From NCBI GenBank assembly GCA_013152205.1, contig JAADGV010000009.1, forward strand, positions 1 through 64,000: a stretch of 64,000 nt of DNA, written 5' to 3'. The notes beneath the pieces are model-generated. The model was not told where the DNA came from and searched no databases. It was given only the letters and a program-made list of their open reading frames with translations. The translations under genes and the position numbers were made by a program. The stretch is from Planctomycetota bacterium (lineage in GTDB: Bacteria; Planctomycetota; Planctomycetia; Pirellulales; Lacipirellulaceae). Numbering within the stretch: the stretch's first letter is position 1; every line of letters starts with the position of its first letter. Positions 16,901 through 25,255 of this stretch are shown in pieces.

Positions 16901-17553
16901 TAGTGGGCATCGCTGGTCGCCACCAACGGCAAACCGGCCCGCTGCGCAACTTCGATGGCCGCTTCCATCGCCCGCCGCTGAATCTCTAACCCGTTGTCCT
17001 GGATCTCGATGAAGTATCGATCGCCAAACACCCCTTGAAACCAACCAGCGATTTCGATGCCCTTGGCGATTTGCTCTTCGGTCGCCGGCTCGTTGCCATT
17101 GAGCAGCGTACGGCTGAACTCGCCCGACACACATCCGCTCAGACAGATGATGCCCTCGCTGTGATCGGCCAAAAGCTCGCGATCAATACGCGGCTTGTGA
17201 TAAAAACCTTCCAAGTAAGCCCGACTCGCCATCTTCACAAGGTTCTGAAAGCCCGTGCGATTTTTGGCCAGCAACGTCAGATGATAGCTGGCTTCCTTGC
17301 TACTATGCGCACCAGATTTATTGAACCGACTACCAGGAGCGACATAGGCCTCGTAACCCACCACCGGGTTGATCTCAGCGGCCTTACAAGCCTCGTAGAA
17401 TTGCAACGCCCCATACAAATTGCCATGGTCGGTCAGCGCAAGCGCATTCATGCCTAGCTCTTTGGCTCGAGCGACCAACTTTTTGATCGGGCTGGCCCCA
17501 TCGAGCAAACTAAAATGGCTATGGCAATGCAGATGAACAAATGGCGAAGACAA
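13978..17553 (-). CDS. dnaE: DNA polymerase III subunit alpha
   Basis: The replicative polymerase catalytic subunit, 1191 residues, close to E. coli DnaE (1160). The N-terminal PHP domain retains metal-binding histidines (VHLHCHSHFSLLDG at 6-19, ALTDHGNLYGALQF). The catalytic aspartates lie in APDIDIDFCKERRGEVIQYV and in KMDFLGLRNL. The C-terminal part has the OB-fold region (MLAAIKFSHTKKPRPGAVHTK). The start is a TTG at 17553, supported by GGGAGGG seven nt upstream; no closer ATG precedes the PHP motif. It appears monocistronic; the next gene upstream is over 450 bp away. Confidence 0.97.
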   Translation of the reverse strand: MSSPFVHLHCHSHFSLLDGASPIKKLVARAKELGMNALALTDHGNLYGALQFYEACKAAEINPVVGYEAYVAPGSRFNKSGAHSSKEASYHLTLLAKNRTGFQNLVKMASRAYLEGFYHKPRIDRELLADHSEGIICLSGCVSGEFSRTLLNGNEPATEEQIAKGIEIAGWFQGVFGDRYFIEIQDNGLEIQRRAMEAAIEVAQRAGLPLVATSDAHYVNQEDAEAQDVLLCINTGRFRTDANRMKMEGDQFFLRSPEQMYAALPGQEDALKRSQQIADMVDIDLELGKRHFPTFQPPEDKGSEDYLRELCLAGLKNRYVDEADRWEGEDLSQEVYDRLERELGVINKLGFCDYFLIVWDFVRFAVEEGIPCTARGSGVGSLVCYALSMSHVCPLRYDLLFERFLDESRLEAPDIDIDFCKERRGEVIQYVKDKYGEANVAQIGTFGTLAARAAIRDVGRTLGLPIYRVDQVVGMVPDQLGISIDGALEQSDELKKTYEGDPEIRELLDLARKIEGLARNVGTHAAAVVIAENPVEEYVPLQHVKGKTEVITQWAMNDVERAGLLKMDFLGLRNLTILARSIELIEQSRGEKVDPYKFPLDDADTYALLCRGETKGIFQLESGGIRDLLQRMKPDKFLDIIATNALYRPGPLEGGMVDDYIEVKHGRQEPEYPHPVMEDVLGETHGVMVYQEQVMRILNRLGGIQLSNAYTCIKAISKKKLPMIAKFREQFIEGAHSQGLEKKKAVELFGMIEKFAGYGFNKSHSTAYALIAYMTAYLKAHYPVEFMAALLSCDIPGRNFKNKDALVEHLEDCQRMEIEVAPPNVNTCEPDFAVIDGSIHFGLSAIKSCGVGAAEAISAERKKNGPFSSLFDFTERVDSQGCNRSTIETLIKSGAFDSLGGHRAQYMAVLDRALQAGAAAATDRRRGQKGLFEAFDDEEDEVEPTLDLPNIPPMEEKEQLTLEKEVLGYYLSSHPLAEHEKLLRTYCTHTSQSMAKLSHRDEVTLGGMLAAIKFSHTKKPRPGAVHTKYAMWDLEDLDGIMRCILWPEQFAEYGHLVQSDAILGIVGKVDRRPGAEEVNLIVDKLLPLEEFSKQFSSGLIIRVREDQHGEQGLQQLREIVRGYPGNKRLRLRLDLASGGQVWIDSSWKGVEPNKELNDRIDQLLGEGNWTLERAAPKPKERQPAGRGYAKA

Positions 17554-18017
17554 GATGGATCCCTCCCAGCAACAGCGAAATACTTAGGCAGCCAGCCATT
17601 GTACCTTCGAACCTACGGGAAGCGACAGGGTGTCGAATTCCCAAAATCCAGGAGGACTCGGCAAATTGAAACCACCGCTAAACCTAGCACAGCAACGAAT
17701 CGGAGAGGAATTTCTCGCAAAGGCGATAAGTCGCAAAGGAAAGAGCAAGAACGGGATTGTCTCGCAGAGACGTGGAGACAGCAGAGAAAAGCGGAATGCC
17801 ACAGATCTGCCGTCTCAACATTTCAGCGAGAGCCTAATTTCCGGGGCCAATCACCCAAAACTTTTTCTCTTTGCGTAAGTTTGAATCGTTAGGATTAGAG
17901 CATTTTCTATAAAAGCATAGCCACAGAGCACACCGAGGTCTCAGAGGAAATACTGAAGCGAGTAACCTTATCTCAGTGTTCTCTGTGAACTCTGTGGACA
18001 TAATTGAACGAACTGCT
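17554..18017. other. intergenic region with two dispersed repeats
   Basis: The segment at 17622-17670 (GACAGGGTGTCGAATTCC then AAAATCCAGG) resembles 19075-19121 in the same orientation. The segment at about 17927-18000 is an imperfect palindrome of the CCACAGAG type (GCCACAGAGCACACCGAG paired with CAGTGTTCTCTGTGAAC). No gene is evident; the open frames here lack protein-like composition. Confidence 0.6.
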
Positions 18018-18347
18018 CTAGTGGCTAACCGTTTTTGAGAAGACGTGGATAACAACCACGCCGGAGATAATTAAACCCATGCCGAAAATCGCAGGGGTAT
18101 CTGGGATTTGCTTGTACAGAAATACGCCAACGATAGCCACCAAGACGATGCCAACACCCGACCAAACGGCATAGGTAATGCCTAGGGGTATGGTTCTTAG
18201 GACGAGGGTCATAAAATAAAACGCAATCCCGTACCCAACCGCGACGATTAGGCTTGGCACCAGCTTGGTAAATTCTTCAGACGCTTTCAACGCACTTGTT
18301 GCAATAACTTCAGCAACAATTGCAATCGCCAAATAGAGGTACGCCAT
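18018..18347 (-). CDS. SMR-family multidrug exporter (EmrE-like)
   Basis: A 109-residue protein with four membrane helices, the standard size for small multidrug resistance proteins, which exchange protons for cationic drugs as dimers. The essential glutamate is in AIVAEVIATSALK, and the conserved IPLGITYAVWSGVGIVLVAI segment includes the key tryptophan. These motifs match EmrE/QacE more closely than the guanidinium exporters. I chose the ATG at 18347 because GAGG lies a few nt upstream and the first helix begins immediately; an in-frame start at 18407 would add a charged tail not seen in the family. Confidence 0.88.
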   Translation of the reverse strand: MAYLYLAIAIVAEVIATSALKASEEFTKLVPSLIVAVGYGIAFYFMTLVLRTIPLGITYAVWSGVGIVLVAIVGVFLYKQIPDTPAIFGMGLIISGVVVIHVFSKTVSH

Positions 18348-18552
18348 TTTTTTCCTCACGATGGGTCTATTGATGTGTGTATCAGGAACTTTACTTGGTC
18401 CAAGCATTCACTCGCTAAAACCGGCACTCCCGTTGGTCGGCCTGTCGCTTTCCTGGCGCATACCTCAATAAAGGCCCGTTATTCACTCTACATGCACATA
18501 ATGGTATAATAGCCGAAGAAGCACCGAAGCTACCACTTCAACAAGGTGTCCA

Positions 18553-18780
18553 GTGGCTAATCACCCAAACAAGCATATCCGCGCTGCGGTTGAATACGCG
18601 TTGGATCGCGGCTGGACGTTACGAAAGAGTGGAGCACGGGCACACACGTGGGGGCGGTTGTATTGCTTACAGCGAGACCGTGATGGATGTGCAAAAGCGG
18701 TCTACTCGACACCACGGAACGCCGAGGACCATTCGAAAGACATCCGCCGAGCCGTAGATCGATGTCCGCACCAAATTTAG
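18553..18780 (+). CDS. small protein, possible HicA-like toxin partner
   Basis: A 75-residue protein starting at a GTG with AAGG 6-7 nt upstream. The sequence (KHIRAAVEYALDRGWTLRKS, then GARAHTWGRLYC, CAKAVYSTPRNAEDHSKDIR) has the small helix-strand-strand look and the basic G-x-H region of HicA-like mRNA interferases, though it is not a textbook HicA. The gene for an 84-residue partner begins 27 bp downstream. This pairing of two tiny genes is what suggests a toxin-antitoxin-like unit; the role of each is inferred only from order and size. It could equally be an uncharacterised conserved pair. Confidence 0.55.
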   Translation: MANHPNKHIRAAVEYALDRGWTLRKSGARAHTWGRLYCLQRDRDGCAKAVYSTPRNAEDHSKDIRRAVDRCPHQI

Positions 18781-18807
18781 ACTCAGCCTTAAAAAAGGTG
18801 ACTTGCA

Positions 18808-19062
18808 ATGAATAAGTACGAATTTAGTCTGATTCTCAAGGGGGCTCCTGAGCTGACCGAAGACCTCGCCGACGAGCTGTTTAAGGCAGGGTGCGATGAC
18901 GGGACACCCGGGACATGCAATGGCATCTTCTCGATCGATTTCCACCGAGAGGCCAATTCCCTGGAAGCTGCTATCAATTCGGCAATCAAAAACGTAAGAG
19001 CAGCACGACAAGAGGTTGAACGAGTAGAAATCGCAGCCGCCGCTATGCCTCAACCAGTCTGA
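18808..19062 (+). CDS. small acidic partner protein
   Basis: An 84-residue protein starting MNKYEFSLILKG with LTEDLADELFKAGCDDGTPG and FSIDFHREANSLEAAINSAI. The alternating strand-helix layout and acidic centre are consistent with an antitoxin or small regulator. I recall similar pairs in many bacteria annotated only as hypothetical. Its ATG lies 27 nt after the preceding stop, so the two genes are almost certainly one transcript. No helix-turn-helix is evident. Confidence 0.55.
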   Translation: MNKYEFSLILKGAPELTEDLADELFKAGCDDGTPGTCNGIFSIDFHREANSLEAAINSAIKNVRAARQEVERVEIAAAAMPQPV

Positions 19063-19074
19063 CAATGGGGCCTT

Positions 19075-19222
19075 GCGACAGGGTATAGAATTCCAAAATC
19101 CAGGCCGGATCGGCAGATGAGAATGTCTCACAGGGTAAGGCTATTGAACCACGACGACACGACGGGCACGACGCGAAATACGAAGAAGATTTTACCACAG
19201 AGGACGCGGAGTTACGCAGAGG
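19075..19222. repeat. compound dispersed repeats downstream of the small gene pair
   Basis: Positions 19075-19121 (GACAGGGTATAGAATTCCAA then AATCCAGG) resemble 17622-17670. Positions 19145-19222 (AACCACGACGACACGACGGG, then ACCACAGAGGACGCGGAG) match the reverse complement of 49036-49115 and of 51635-51701. The gap then holds a short palindrome CCGACCC-TCT-GGGTCGG near 19279-19295. No gene is seen between 19063 and 19418. Confidence 0.75.
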
Positions 19223-19418
19223 AAAAAATTAGAGCATTGATCACTGGAGTGTTCCGCTCCACCGAGACGGTGGGACTATATAGCCCGACCCTCTGGGTCG
19301 GAGTGGTGGAAATTTTCACCACCGAGCGAATGCAGGTAAATTCCTAACTGCCGATCGCCTTACACGCAGCGCACCTCGTCGGAAAAAAACATCAACCATC
19401 ACACATCAAACATCCACA

Positions 19419-20081
19419 TCACGAATCCATCCCCGGGTTGCCGATCGTGCGGAGATATTCGGCCAATCGCGCCTGAAGGTCCAGCAGATCTTGCCACTGC
19501 GTCAGCGAGAGGGTCACTTGTTTTTCGTCGTCGTCCACTTTTGCGGACTGAACAAGCTGGCGGGTACGCAAATGGAAATACTCGATCAATTCCGAAAGCT
19601 GTGCCGTTTGGCTAGCGCCAAGGTTCTCGGGCAAGTCTGGCGGCTGAGGGATGTGCAGCGTACTTTGCAAATCCTCGGACGCGCCCAGTCGCAATTCAAA
19701 ACTGAGCGAAGACGAATCCGCGCGCTCGACCAATTCGTCGGTCTTTTTGTCGCCGTTGCGCAGCCCTTTTAACCGACTCGCAATCTGGCCCCGGGTGCCA
19801 TACAAAAGAACCGACCGGCCCACCGAGATGACATCGCCGAAACGAAGAATCCGGAGTTGGGTATCTTCTCCGTTCACACGGGTGCCATTGGTGCTTTCCA
19901 GGTCAGTAAGAACCAGTTTTTCCTGGTCTTCCTGGATTTTAATATGGAAGCGGCTGATCCGCTCGTCATTGAGCTGGACCGAGTTCCCTTCCTCGCGACC
20001 TATGGTGATCGGCGGAGCCAAGTCGCCAAAAACTTGCCCTCGATCCGCCCCATCCAAAACCCGCAACGTTATCTGGCTCAT
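19419..20081 (-). CDS. FHA-domain protein
   Basis: A 220-residue protein whose first 95 residues are a forkhead-associated domain binding phosphothreonine peptides: ITIGREEGNSVQLNDE (G28-R29), ISRFHIKI (S43 to H46) and DLESTNGTRVNG (N65). All conserved contact residues are present. The C-terminal 100 residues have no recognised domain, though the last 60 or so look helical (LSELIEYFHLRTRQLVQS). The expected role is as a reader in a Ser/Thr kinase pathway, which planctomycetes have in number; no kinase is adjacent. Downstream genes on the same strand are unrelated. Confidence 0.88.
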   Translation of the reverse strand: MSQITLRVLDGADRGQVFGDLAPPITIGREEGNSVQLNDERISRFHIKIQEDQEKLVLTDLESTNGTRVNGEDTQLRILRFGDVISVGRSVLLYGTRGQIASRLKGLRNGDKKTDELVERADSSSLSFELRLGASEDLQSTLHIPQPPDLPENLGASQTAQLSELIEYFHLRTRQLVQSAKVDDDEKQVTLSLTQWQDLLDLQARLAEYLRTIGNPGMDS

Positions 20082-20222
20082 CGCCTAACTTTCGTCTCAG
20101 AACAAATACCGACGAACCACCCCACTCATATCCTTCTAGTCGCTTATAACACGCAACACACCTAGCGGCAAGCGAATCGAAGATTTCAGGCAAATTCTCT
20201 CGGAGTTTTGCCCGATTTCGAA

Positions 20223-20522
20223 TTATTTTTCTGGAACCATGGCCGTTGCCCCTGGTGGTGGAGTGCCACTTCCCGAGCGGATATATTTGCTTCGCTGCTG
20301 GGCATACTCCTCAGCCGTTGGCAGTTGCTCTGGCCCCTCCGCTTGAAGCTGGGCCGCCTCGAACATCCGCTCTAAAAATGGACGGCACCAGCCACACCCG
20401 GTTCCCGCGCCGTAACATTCCGAGAGTTGCCCCACTCGCCGAGGCTTCTCGATTCGTATAAAATTTGCCACCTTGCGCCGGGTCACATGAAAGCAAAGGC
20501 AAAGCTCGTCGTTAGGTTCCAT
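20223..20522 (-). CDS. BFD-like [2Fe-2S]-binding protein
   Basis: A 99-residue protein. The first 55 residues match the bacterioferritin-associated ferredoxin fold: LCLCFHVTRRKV supplies the C-x-C pair and ECYGAGTGCGWCRPFLE the C-x2-C pair, four cysteines for one [2Fe-2S] cluster. The rest is a hydrophilic tail (LPTAEEYAQQRSKYIRSGSG) not found in Bfd. Bfd releases iron from bacterioferritin, but the domain also occurs in nitrite reductases and other proteins, so a specific partner cannot be named. It lies between the FHA gene and the peptidase gene, all on the minus strand. Confidence 0.8.
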   Translation of the reverse strand: MEPNDELCLCFHVTRRKVANFIRIEKPRRVGQLSECYGAGTGCGWCRPFLERMFEAAQLQAEGPEQLPTAEEYAQQRSKYIRSGSGTPPPGATAMVPEK

Positions 20523-20580
20523 ATCACTGCCAGCTTATTACAAGAACAACAGGATTCACTACCGCCATGATACCTTGCTA

Positions 20581-21759
20581 TCAGTTGCCTGTCTCGGTTG
20601 CCAGGTGCAACGCAATTTTTCGAGCCTGATGAAATCCCTTGAGATCAAGCCACTCCTTCACGGTATGGATATCATGTTGACCACAACCGAGCGAAACGGT
20701 CGGGATTCCACGAGCGAAAAGCCAATTCGCATCGAGCCCGCCATTGGCAATTGCATAGTCCACGGTTTCGCCCATCGACTCGATGGCCCCGGCAGCGGCT
20801 CGAACCGAGGGCTCGTCTCGCGACATGCGAAATGCTTCGTAATCTAACTGGCCTTGGATCGTCACTTTGCCACAACGCCCATCGCTGCTGCACACTCGCT
20901 TAGCTGCCTTGTGAAATGCCTTTTCGATTTCTCGCACAATCCGCTCGCGAAACTTCGGCTCATGGCTACGAGCTTCCGCGAGAATACGAACCAAATCGGC
21001 AACCACATTGGTTGCGACCCCGCCTTCGATCACGCCCAGGTTGCTGGTTCCGCGGTGGCGTCCCTTTTCGACCAAGCCATGCCATCCGTTCTCGACTAAG
21101 TCTGTGGTGGCAAGCGAGGCAATGGCAATGGCGCTCACACCTTGCTCGGGATGTCCGCCGGCATGACTCGCGATGCCTCGGATTTCGATGCTCAAACGAT
21201 AGCCTCCGGTGGCGCCAATCGTCAGCCGATTCGGAACGCTACCATCAAAATTAAAAGCAAGCTTCGGCTTACCAAGCATCCCAAGCCGAACGTGCCTCGC
21301 TCCGTGCAAACCACCCTCTTCGTGAATCGTCCAAAGAAAAGTTAGCGGGGGATGGGGTAGATTGCCTTTTAGAATGGCCAAGGCGGTCGACAGCAGCACC
21401 GCAACCCCGGCACGGTCGTCGCCTCCTAATCCCGTCTCGGCATCGGCAGACGTAATCCGCTTGCCCCGGCGGACTGGCCGGCAGCCTTCGCAGATGGGCA
21501 CCGTATCCATGTGGGCCACCAACATTCGCCGTGGACCACGCACTGTCCCCGGCAGCCGCAAAACAAGATTGCCTGTTTCGCAATCTGGCGAGATGCGCCG
21601 ATGGGCTTGGTCGGAATGTAAAAATCGGGCGTCTGCTCCTGCCGCGATCAATTGCTGACGTAGGAATTCAGCAACCTGACCTTCACGACCACTTGGCCCA
21701 GGGATTGCCAGCAATTTCATCAGGAGTTCGATCGCCCGCTTGTCAGTCACGCTATCCAT
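20581..21759 (-). CDS. M20/M42-type zinc peptidase (PepT-like)
   Basis: A di-zinc aminopeptidase-like enzyme of 392 residues. Metal ligands and catalytic residues follow the M20 pattern: LVAHMDTVP (His, catalytic Asp), TGLGGDDRAG (bridging Asp), IHEEGG (catalytic and metal Glu), AFNFDGS (Asp) and the late GCGQHDIHTVKEW (His). The HAGGHPEQGVSAIAIAS segment belongs to the dimerisation domain. The arrangement fits tripeptidase T-like proteins. The ATG at 21759 is preceded by AAGG about 11 nt upstream; the frame runs further to 21975, but those residues (many W, K and F) look non-coding. Confidence 0.85.
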   Translation of the reverse strand: MDSVTDKRAIELLMKLLAIPGPSGREGQVAEFLRQQLIAAGADARFLHSDQAHRRISPDCETGNLVLRLPGTVRGPRRMLVAHMDTVPICEGCRPVRRGKRITSADAETGLGGDDRAGVAVLLSTALAILKGNLPHPPLTFLWTIHEEGGLHGARHVRLGMLGKPKLAFNFDGSVPNRLTIGATGGYRLSIEIRGIASHAGGHPEQGVSAIAIASLATTDLVENGWHGLVEKGRHRGTSNLGVIEGGVATNVVADLVRILAEARSHEPKFRERIVREIEKAFHKAAKRVCSSDGRCGKVTIQGQLDYEAFRMSRDEPSVRAAAGAIESMGETVDYAIANGGLDANWLFARGIPTVSLGCGQHDIHTVKEWLDLKGFHQARKIALHLATETGN

Positions 21760-22216
21760 CGCTTCAATCCTTGCCGTTTGTTCATGTTCGAGATTTTCCT
21801 CAGCGGGCCATCTTACCCCCTCGCCAGACCGGGCAAAGCACGAGGTTTTGGTCCACATCTTCTGAATTCGTTGCTCGCAGTGAAAAAATTTGGCAAAAAA
21901 TTTTCCGGGCGATGGCCACCAGAGGCCGTCGGAAAGCTGCCCTATTTTACCTATCTTCAACGAAAATGCGACCAATTGATACGTCCTCGGGGACTTTCCC
22001 CCGGCGGTGGGTCAATTTGATCGCACGACTTGCAACATCTGCACGCAAGCGAGCGGCAAAGAATACCGATCTTATCAGTAGTCGTATCCGCGTCACTCGC
22101 GCGCAGTTGCGATTTGAGCAAATTATTTACCAAGCAGGATCGATTTTCTCGAGCTCGCGGTACGTCGTCGTTCCGCAAGCTCAAGCAAAAATCGCTTTGA
22201 GGGGCAGGAGGCCCAG
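21760..22216. other. intergenic region without recognised features
   Basis: A 457-bp divergent spacer between the peptidase gene and the large anchored protein. Several open frames cross it but have skewed composition and no ribosome binding site. Promoters must lie here; none stands out. Confidence 0.45.
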
Positions 22217-24886
22217 TTGATTAAGTGGACACGTAAAAAATCGCTATGGCCTATTCTCTGCGCCCTAGGTTGCCTGTTTGTGCTAGCAGTTGTCGCTCCT
22301 CGGGCATGGCAACGCTACCAGACCAAGTCATCTCAGCACGAAACGGCCGTTGTTTTCATAGAGCCGAGTGTTTCTGTGGAGCCAAGCGAGAAGGTGGTAA
22401 CGCTGACGCCTGAACCGCAGGCCGAGCAGCCTCTTCGGACGCCGCCTTTGGTTGTTGCCGAACCTACGCTCCCACCGATTGAAGTCGAACCGGCCGAGGT
22501 GGCATTCGAAATTCTTTCAGGCCCCCAGCTCGTTCCACCGGCTCCGAGTGAGCCGACTCTTGCGAAGCCAGAGTTCGACTTGGATGTCTTGCTGCAAATG
22601 CGCGATACGCTGATGGCAATGGTCGACCGTTTGCCTAGTCCTAGATTGGCTAAGCCGCAAGCGTCGGTGGTTAGGCCGCGAGCGATGGTTCGTATTACTG
22701 GCGAAACCGACCGTCTGGCGATGCTAGAGCGTCGTGATTCACGCATGAACAACTGGAGTGAACCTAGTCGGACTGCACCGGTACCAACGCTGGCCCGTTT
22801 ACCCGATGTTATTCAGGAGCTGACTCCGCCGCGAGAACCCCTGCTTCGTTTTCGCCCGACGGTACTTCTTGAACAACTTCAACAGCTAACAACGCAACCG
22901 CTCGGAGCCGAATGGTCGGAGCAAGTTCGTAGCGAAGTTGCCCGACTTACAGACGATCATACAACCCCGCCATCGGCGGCGCTGCCGATCCTTGGTGAGT
23001 TGGAAGCGTTGGCTTTGTCGGGGCGTAATGCTGCCGACCAAGTCGCCTACTCCACCAATCGACACCACTGGTTTCAGGCAATCCAATCGCTGGAGCGACG
23101 TCTTGCCATCTGGCAAGCCCTGCTCGATCCCTCAGTGGAAGCGAAAAACTCGATCGTCTTAGCTACCGACGCTCCCGACGTAATGGTTACTCTAAGTCAA
23201 GTCGCAGCCGCGCTTGAGGGCAAGTTGCATGGCACCGAATGGCGAGATTACTTGCTGCTCGACCAAATCGCTACCGCCACTAGCGAGGGTGCTGGCACCG
23301 ATCAGCAGGGCCGTAGCAAACTGGCCCAAACCGTGCTGTCTCGCATGACCTCAGCCCAACTGACCGCCGAGCAAAAGTTGTTTCTAGCCAGCGAACCGCT
23401 AGACAATCTAAAAAACGCATTACAACCGTGGGCTGCAACCGCGGTGAACCTCGATCGCCTTATCGCCTTGGTCGAGCGCTACGAAGCAGGCCGCGAACTG
23501 CGATTTGCCGTGGCAATCGCTCAAATACAGCAGAAACTACGCTGGTCGAATGCTCCGGAATTGCGGGCACTTGCCGACCATCTCGACCTCTATTACCGCG
23601 GCTCGAACATGCGATTGGCTGTGACCGACGATCTCATCAACCAGATGGTTCCCAAACAAAAGCCAATTGTCTTGCCCGTGAACGAGCGTATTGCTGGGGC
23701 GAAAGTGCGTGGACAATCTCGCACGACGACCCGTCTTCGTGTCCAACTGATTCCCGACCCGATGGCGTGGCGGTTTGGTCTCGAAGCTCACGGCAACGTG
23801 TACTCGAAGACTCGTTCGGAAACTTGGCCTGCGCGTGTTCGCAATGCGGCAAAGATGCAGTATCAAGTTCGCAAGACCATCACCATCAGCCAAGATGGCC
23901 TCGATGTCTCGCCCGCCAAAGCGCTGGCTCAAGGGCGGCACGAGTTGCTTGGTGTCGACTCGCAGCTAGATGGCGTCCCGTTGCTGGGAAGTCTGCTGCG
24001 TGATATCGCTCGTAACAAAAATCAACAGTCGCGATCGAAGGCAATTTCGCAGGTCAAACGAAAAGTGATCAGCCAAGCTCAGAAACGGATGGATAGCGAA
24101 GCGGACCTCAAGTTTGAAAATCTCGCACAGAAATTTCGCGAGAACATCTTGGGCCCCATCGAACGGCTCGCATTGATTGCCGAGCCGCGTAGCATGTTCA
24201 CCACCGACGACCGAGCCGTCATGCAGCTTCGCTTAGCGAACGAGGGACAACTGGCTGCCCATACGCCTCGTCCATTGGCTCCTTCAGACAGCGTTGCTAG
24301 TTTGCAAATACACGAAACCGTGCTGAACAACGCCCTGGCTGGCTTGCAACTTGATGGTCGGCGCATGAAAGTGATTGAGCTCTTCGAGTTCTTCGCCAAA
24401 AAATTTAGCCGCATCGAGGCTCAGCCATCCGAAGACCTCTCGCGACGTGCCATCATTCAATTTGCCGATCGCGATGCGATACTGGTCAATTGCGACGACG
24501 ATCGGGTGGAGCTTATTCTCAATATCCGAGAGGTGGCTCATGGCCGCGATAAAATTCGCAATTTCCAAGTTCACGCCTACTTCCGGCCGGTATTGCACGG
24601 CCTAGACCTCCGCCTCGTTCGCGATGGCACACTGCAATTTTCCGGCCGTCGCTTAAAGACCGGCCCGCGTGTTGTCTTGCACGGAGTCTTTGGCAAGCTT
24701 CTGGAAAAGGACCGAGAAATCCGCTTGATGGCAAGCGACCTTCAGAAAGAGCCACGCCTGGCCGGCCTGATGGTGACGCAACTGGTCATCAACGACGGCT
24801 GGATCGGGCTGGCCCTCGGTCCTGCCCACCCCGAACGCACGGCTTGGCGAACGGTTGGGCCCACGACTGAATCGATGATGCGCTGA
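22217..24886 (+). CDS. large membrane-anchored protein of unknown function
   Basis: An 889-residue protein. The start is a TTG at 22217 with a strong GGAGG five nt upstream. It opens with a basic stretch and one membrane helix (WPILCALGCLFVLAVVAP), then a proline- and glutamate-rich linker (about 40-130), so most of it lies outside the cytoplasm. The remainder is largely helical (about 220-500), then a strand-rich domain (about 510-890) with RVQLIPDPMAWRFGLEAHGN and ending near LAGLMVTQLVINDGWIGLAL. I recognise no family. Length and layout recall planctomycete-specific hypothetical proteins. The dispersed-repeat-like AAGCCGCAAGCGT near 22656 is in frame (AKPQASVVRPRAM). Confidence 0.75.
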   Translation: MIKWTRKKSLWPILCALGCLFVLAVVAPRAWQRYQTKSSQHETAVVFIEPSVSVEPSEKVVTLTPEPQAEQPLRTPPLVVAEPTLPPIEVEPAEVAFEILSGPQLVPPAPSEPTLAKPEFDLDVLLQMRDTLMAMVDRLPSPRLAKPQASVVRPRAMVRITGETDRLAMLERRDSRMNNWSEPSRTAPVPTLARLPDVIQELTPPREPLLRFRPTVLLEQLQQLTTQPLGAEWSEQVRSEVARLTDDHTTPPSAALPILGELEALALSGRNAADQVAYSTNRHHWFQAIQSLERRLAIWQALLDPSVEAKNSIVLATDAPDVMVTLSQVAAALEGKLHGTEWRDYLLLDQIATATSEGAGTDQQGRSKLAQTVLSRMTSAQLTAEQKLFLASEPLDNLKNALQPWAATAVNLDRLIALVERYEAGRELRFAVAIAQIQQKLRWSNAPELRALADHLDLYYRGSNMRLAVTDDLINQMVPKQKPIVLPVNERIAGAKVRGQSRTTTRLRVQLIPDPMAWRFGLEAHGNVYSKTRSETWPARVRNAAKMQYQVRKTITISQDGLDVSPAKALAQGRHELLGVDSQLDGVPLLGSLLRDIARNKNQQSRSKAISQVKRKVISQAQKRMDSEADLKFENLAQKFRENILGPIERLALIAEPRSMFTTDDRAVMQLRLANEGQLAAHTPRPLAPSDSVASLQIHETVLNNALAGLQLDGRRMKVIELFEFFAKKFSRIEAQPSEDLSRRAIIQFADRDAILVNCDDDRVELILNIREVAHGRDKIRNFQVHAYFRPVLHGLDLRLVRDGTLQFSGRRLKTGPRVVLHGVFGKLLEKDREIRLMASDLQKEPRLAGLMVTQLVINDGWIGLALGPAHPERTAWRTVGPTTESMMR

Positions 24887-24907
24887 GTGTTCTGCCGCTG
24901 CCCTACC

Positions 24908-25255
24908 CTAAACATCCGTTGGCGGAAGAATCGAGTCCAATTGGGCCACCAGTAGCGGCAGGTCGCCCTTGACCGTGTCGTAGACGACCGCATACTCGAT
25001 GAGATCGTAGCCGTGAATTAGCCGGTGGCGCATCCCCGCAGCTAGTTGCCATGGGACGGCAGGATGAGCCGTGCGAATTCCAGGATCCACTCGCGAAGCA
25101 GCCTCGCCAACAATTTCGATCAATTGCACAAGAGCCAACTGGACGGTTCGGTCAGACTTTAACTCGTCCAACGTCTTTTCCCCAAGCAGTTCAATCGCTT
25201 CCTGTGCATGATCGCGCATATGCCGTACACGAACCCATGGATCATGCCGCGTCAT
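24908..25255 (-). CDS. hepT: HepT-like ribonuclease toxin
   Basis: A 115-residue helical HEPN protein. The R-x4-6-H catalytic region is visible as AAGMRHRLIHGYDLI, the HepT form of the motif with the tyrosine that is AMPylated by MntA in studied systems. EIVGEAASRV is also typical. The ATG at 25255 overlaps the end of the mntA-like gene by 14 nt, giving the usual antitoxin-first order. In characterised modules HepT cleaves RNA (tRNA ends) until modified by its partner. The longer in-frame start at 25333 would lie inside the partner gene and is rejected. Confidence 0.88.
   Translation of the reverse strand: MTRHDPWVRVRHMRDHAQEAIELLGEKTLDELKSDRTVQLALVQLIEIVGEAASRVDPGIRTAHPAVPWQLAAGMRHRLIHGYDLIEYAVVYDTVKGDLPLLVAQLDSILPPTDV

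Noticed and set aside
21531-22220. 229-codon plus-strand frame over the peptidase 5' end and spacer
   Set aside because: It overlaps the well supported M20 gene, has low-complexity composition, and its end overlaps the TTG start of the next gene.
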